A model generated the notes under the pieces. That model had not been told where the DNA came from. It saw only the letters and a program-made list of their open reading frames with translations, and made no database searches. The position numbers and the translations under genes were made by a program. Below, piece by piece: positions 5,826-5,895 of a stretch of 5,895 nt of DNA (its first letter is position 1; each line of letters starts with the position of its first letter). The stretch is from an uncultured Bacteroidota bacterium (GTDB taxonomy: Bacteria > Bacteroidota > Bacteroidia > Flavobacteriales > Flavobacteriaceae), in the NCBI GenBank assembly GCA_903888655.1, contig CAISUR010000365.1:1-5895 (forward strand), read 5' to 3'.

Positions 5826-5895
5826 TTATAAAACATTAAGCACTTGCTCTTTAATCTTCTCCAACTCATCTTTCATCATCACCACCAATTTTTGC
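5826..5895 (-). CDS. yicC: YicC/YloC-family endoribonuclease, C-terminal fragment
   Basis: The minus strand from the window edge encodes 22 residues and a TAA stop, ending MKDELEKIKEQVLNVL. This matches the C-terminus of YicC-family proteins, which close with a conserved MK-E-E-KI-EQ-Q/L-N helix. YicC proteins are stress-linked endoribonucleases in E. coli. The position directly upstream of gmk is the usual one for this gene in Bacteroidetes and many other bacteria, which supports the call. The rest of the gene lies outside the window. The fragment is short, so identity rests on the motif plus context. Confidence 0.8.
   Translation of the reverse strand, partial: QKLVVMMKDELEKIKEQVLNVL

Noticed and set aside
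5764..5828. CRISPR-like array
   Set aside because: The repeats are short, overlapping and partly inverted, with no regular unique spacers and no cas genes.

Overview
The window looks like chromosomal DNA of a member of the Flavobacteriaceae, probably Flavobacterium or a close relative. The DNA is AT-rich, start codons lack Shine-Dalgarno sequences, one start is preceded by a TAnnTTTG-type -7 element, the signal peptides end in the 'AQ/GQ' style common in Bacteroidetes, and the proteins read as flavobacterial. This is judged from sequence character and recalled families, not from a database search.

Left part, plus strand (13-1747): a small exported beta-rich, probably outer-membrane protein; a PhnA/YjdM-family protein whose N-terminal zinc ribbon has lost most of its cysteines; and a secreted four-cysteine protein of unknown function. 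The run ends at a perfect 13-bp hairpin (1766-1795) that can terminate transcription from both sides, because the next gene converges on it.

Middle, minus strand (1821-4066): an ALDH7-family aldehyde dehydrogenase (alpha-aminoadipic semialdehyde / piperideine-6-carboxylate dehydrogenase type) preceded by 3-hydroxyanthranilate 3,4-dioxygenase. The dioxygenase makes the precursor of quinolinate in the kynurenine route from tryptophan. All of its iron ligands and its four rubredoxin-like cysteines are present. The dehydrogenase appears to have its own -7 element, so the pair need not be one transcript.

Right part, minus strand (4187-5895): the housekeeping series yicC (only its last 22 codons) - gmk - S23 four-helix-bundle gene - nadD. 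The S23-family gene sits between gmk and nadD and is bracketed by a 19-bp inverted repeat (17/19 identical). The right copy contains the gmk stop codon and the left copy contains the stop codon of the S23 gene. The same TAGTGA/TAGTAA-type sequence forms a 17-bp-arm palindrome that fills most of the yicC-gmk spacer. This repeat-plus-S23 arrangement is the most unusual structure in the window and resembles an inserted cassette. Otherwise the window is ordinary core and metabolic DNA; there is no CRISPR array, transposase, phage gene, tRNA or rRNA.

NAD metabolism links two of the genes: 3-hydroxyanthranilate dioxygenase feeds quinolinate, and NadD adenylylates the nicotinate mononucleotide made from it. 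No stretch over 300 bases lacks a gene.
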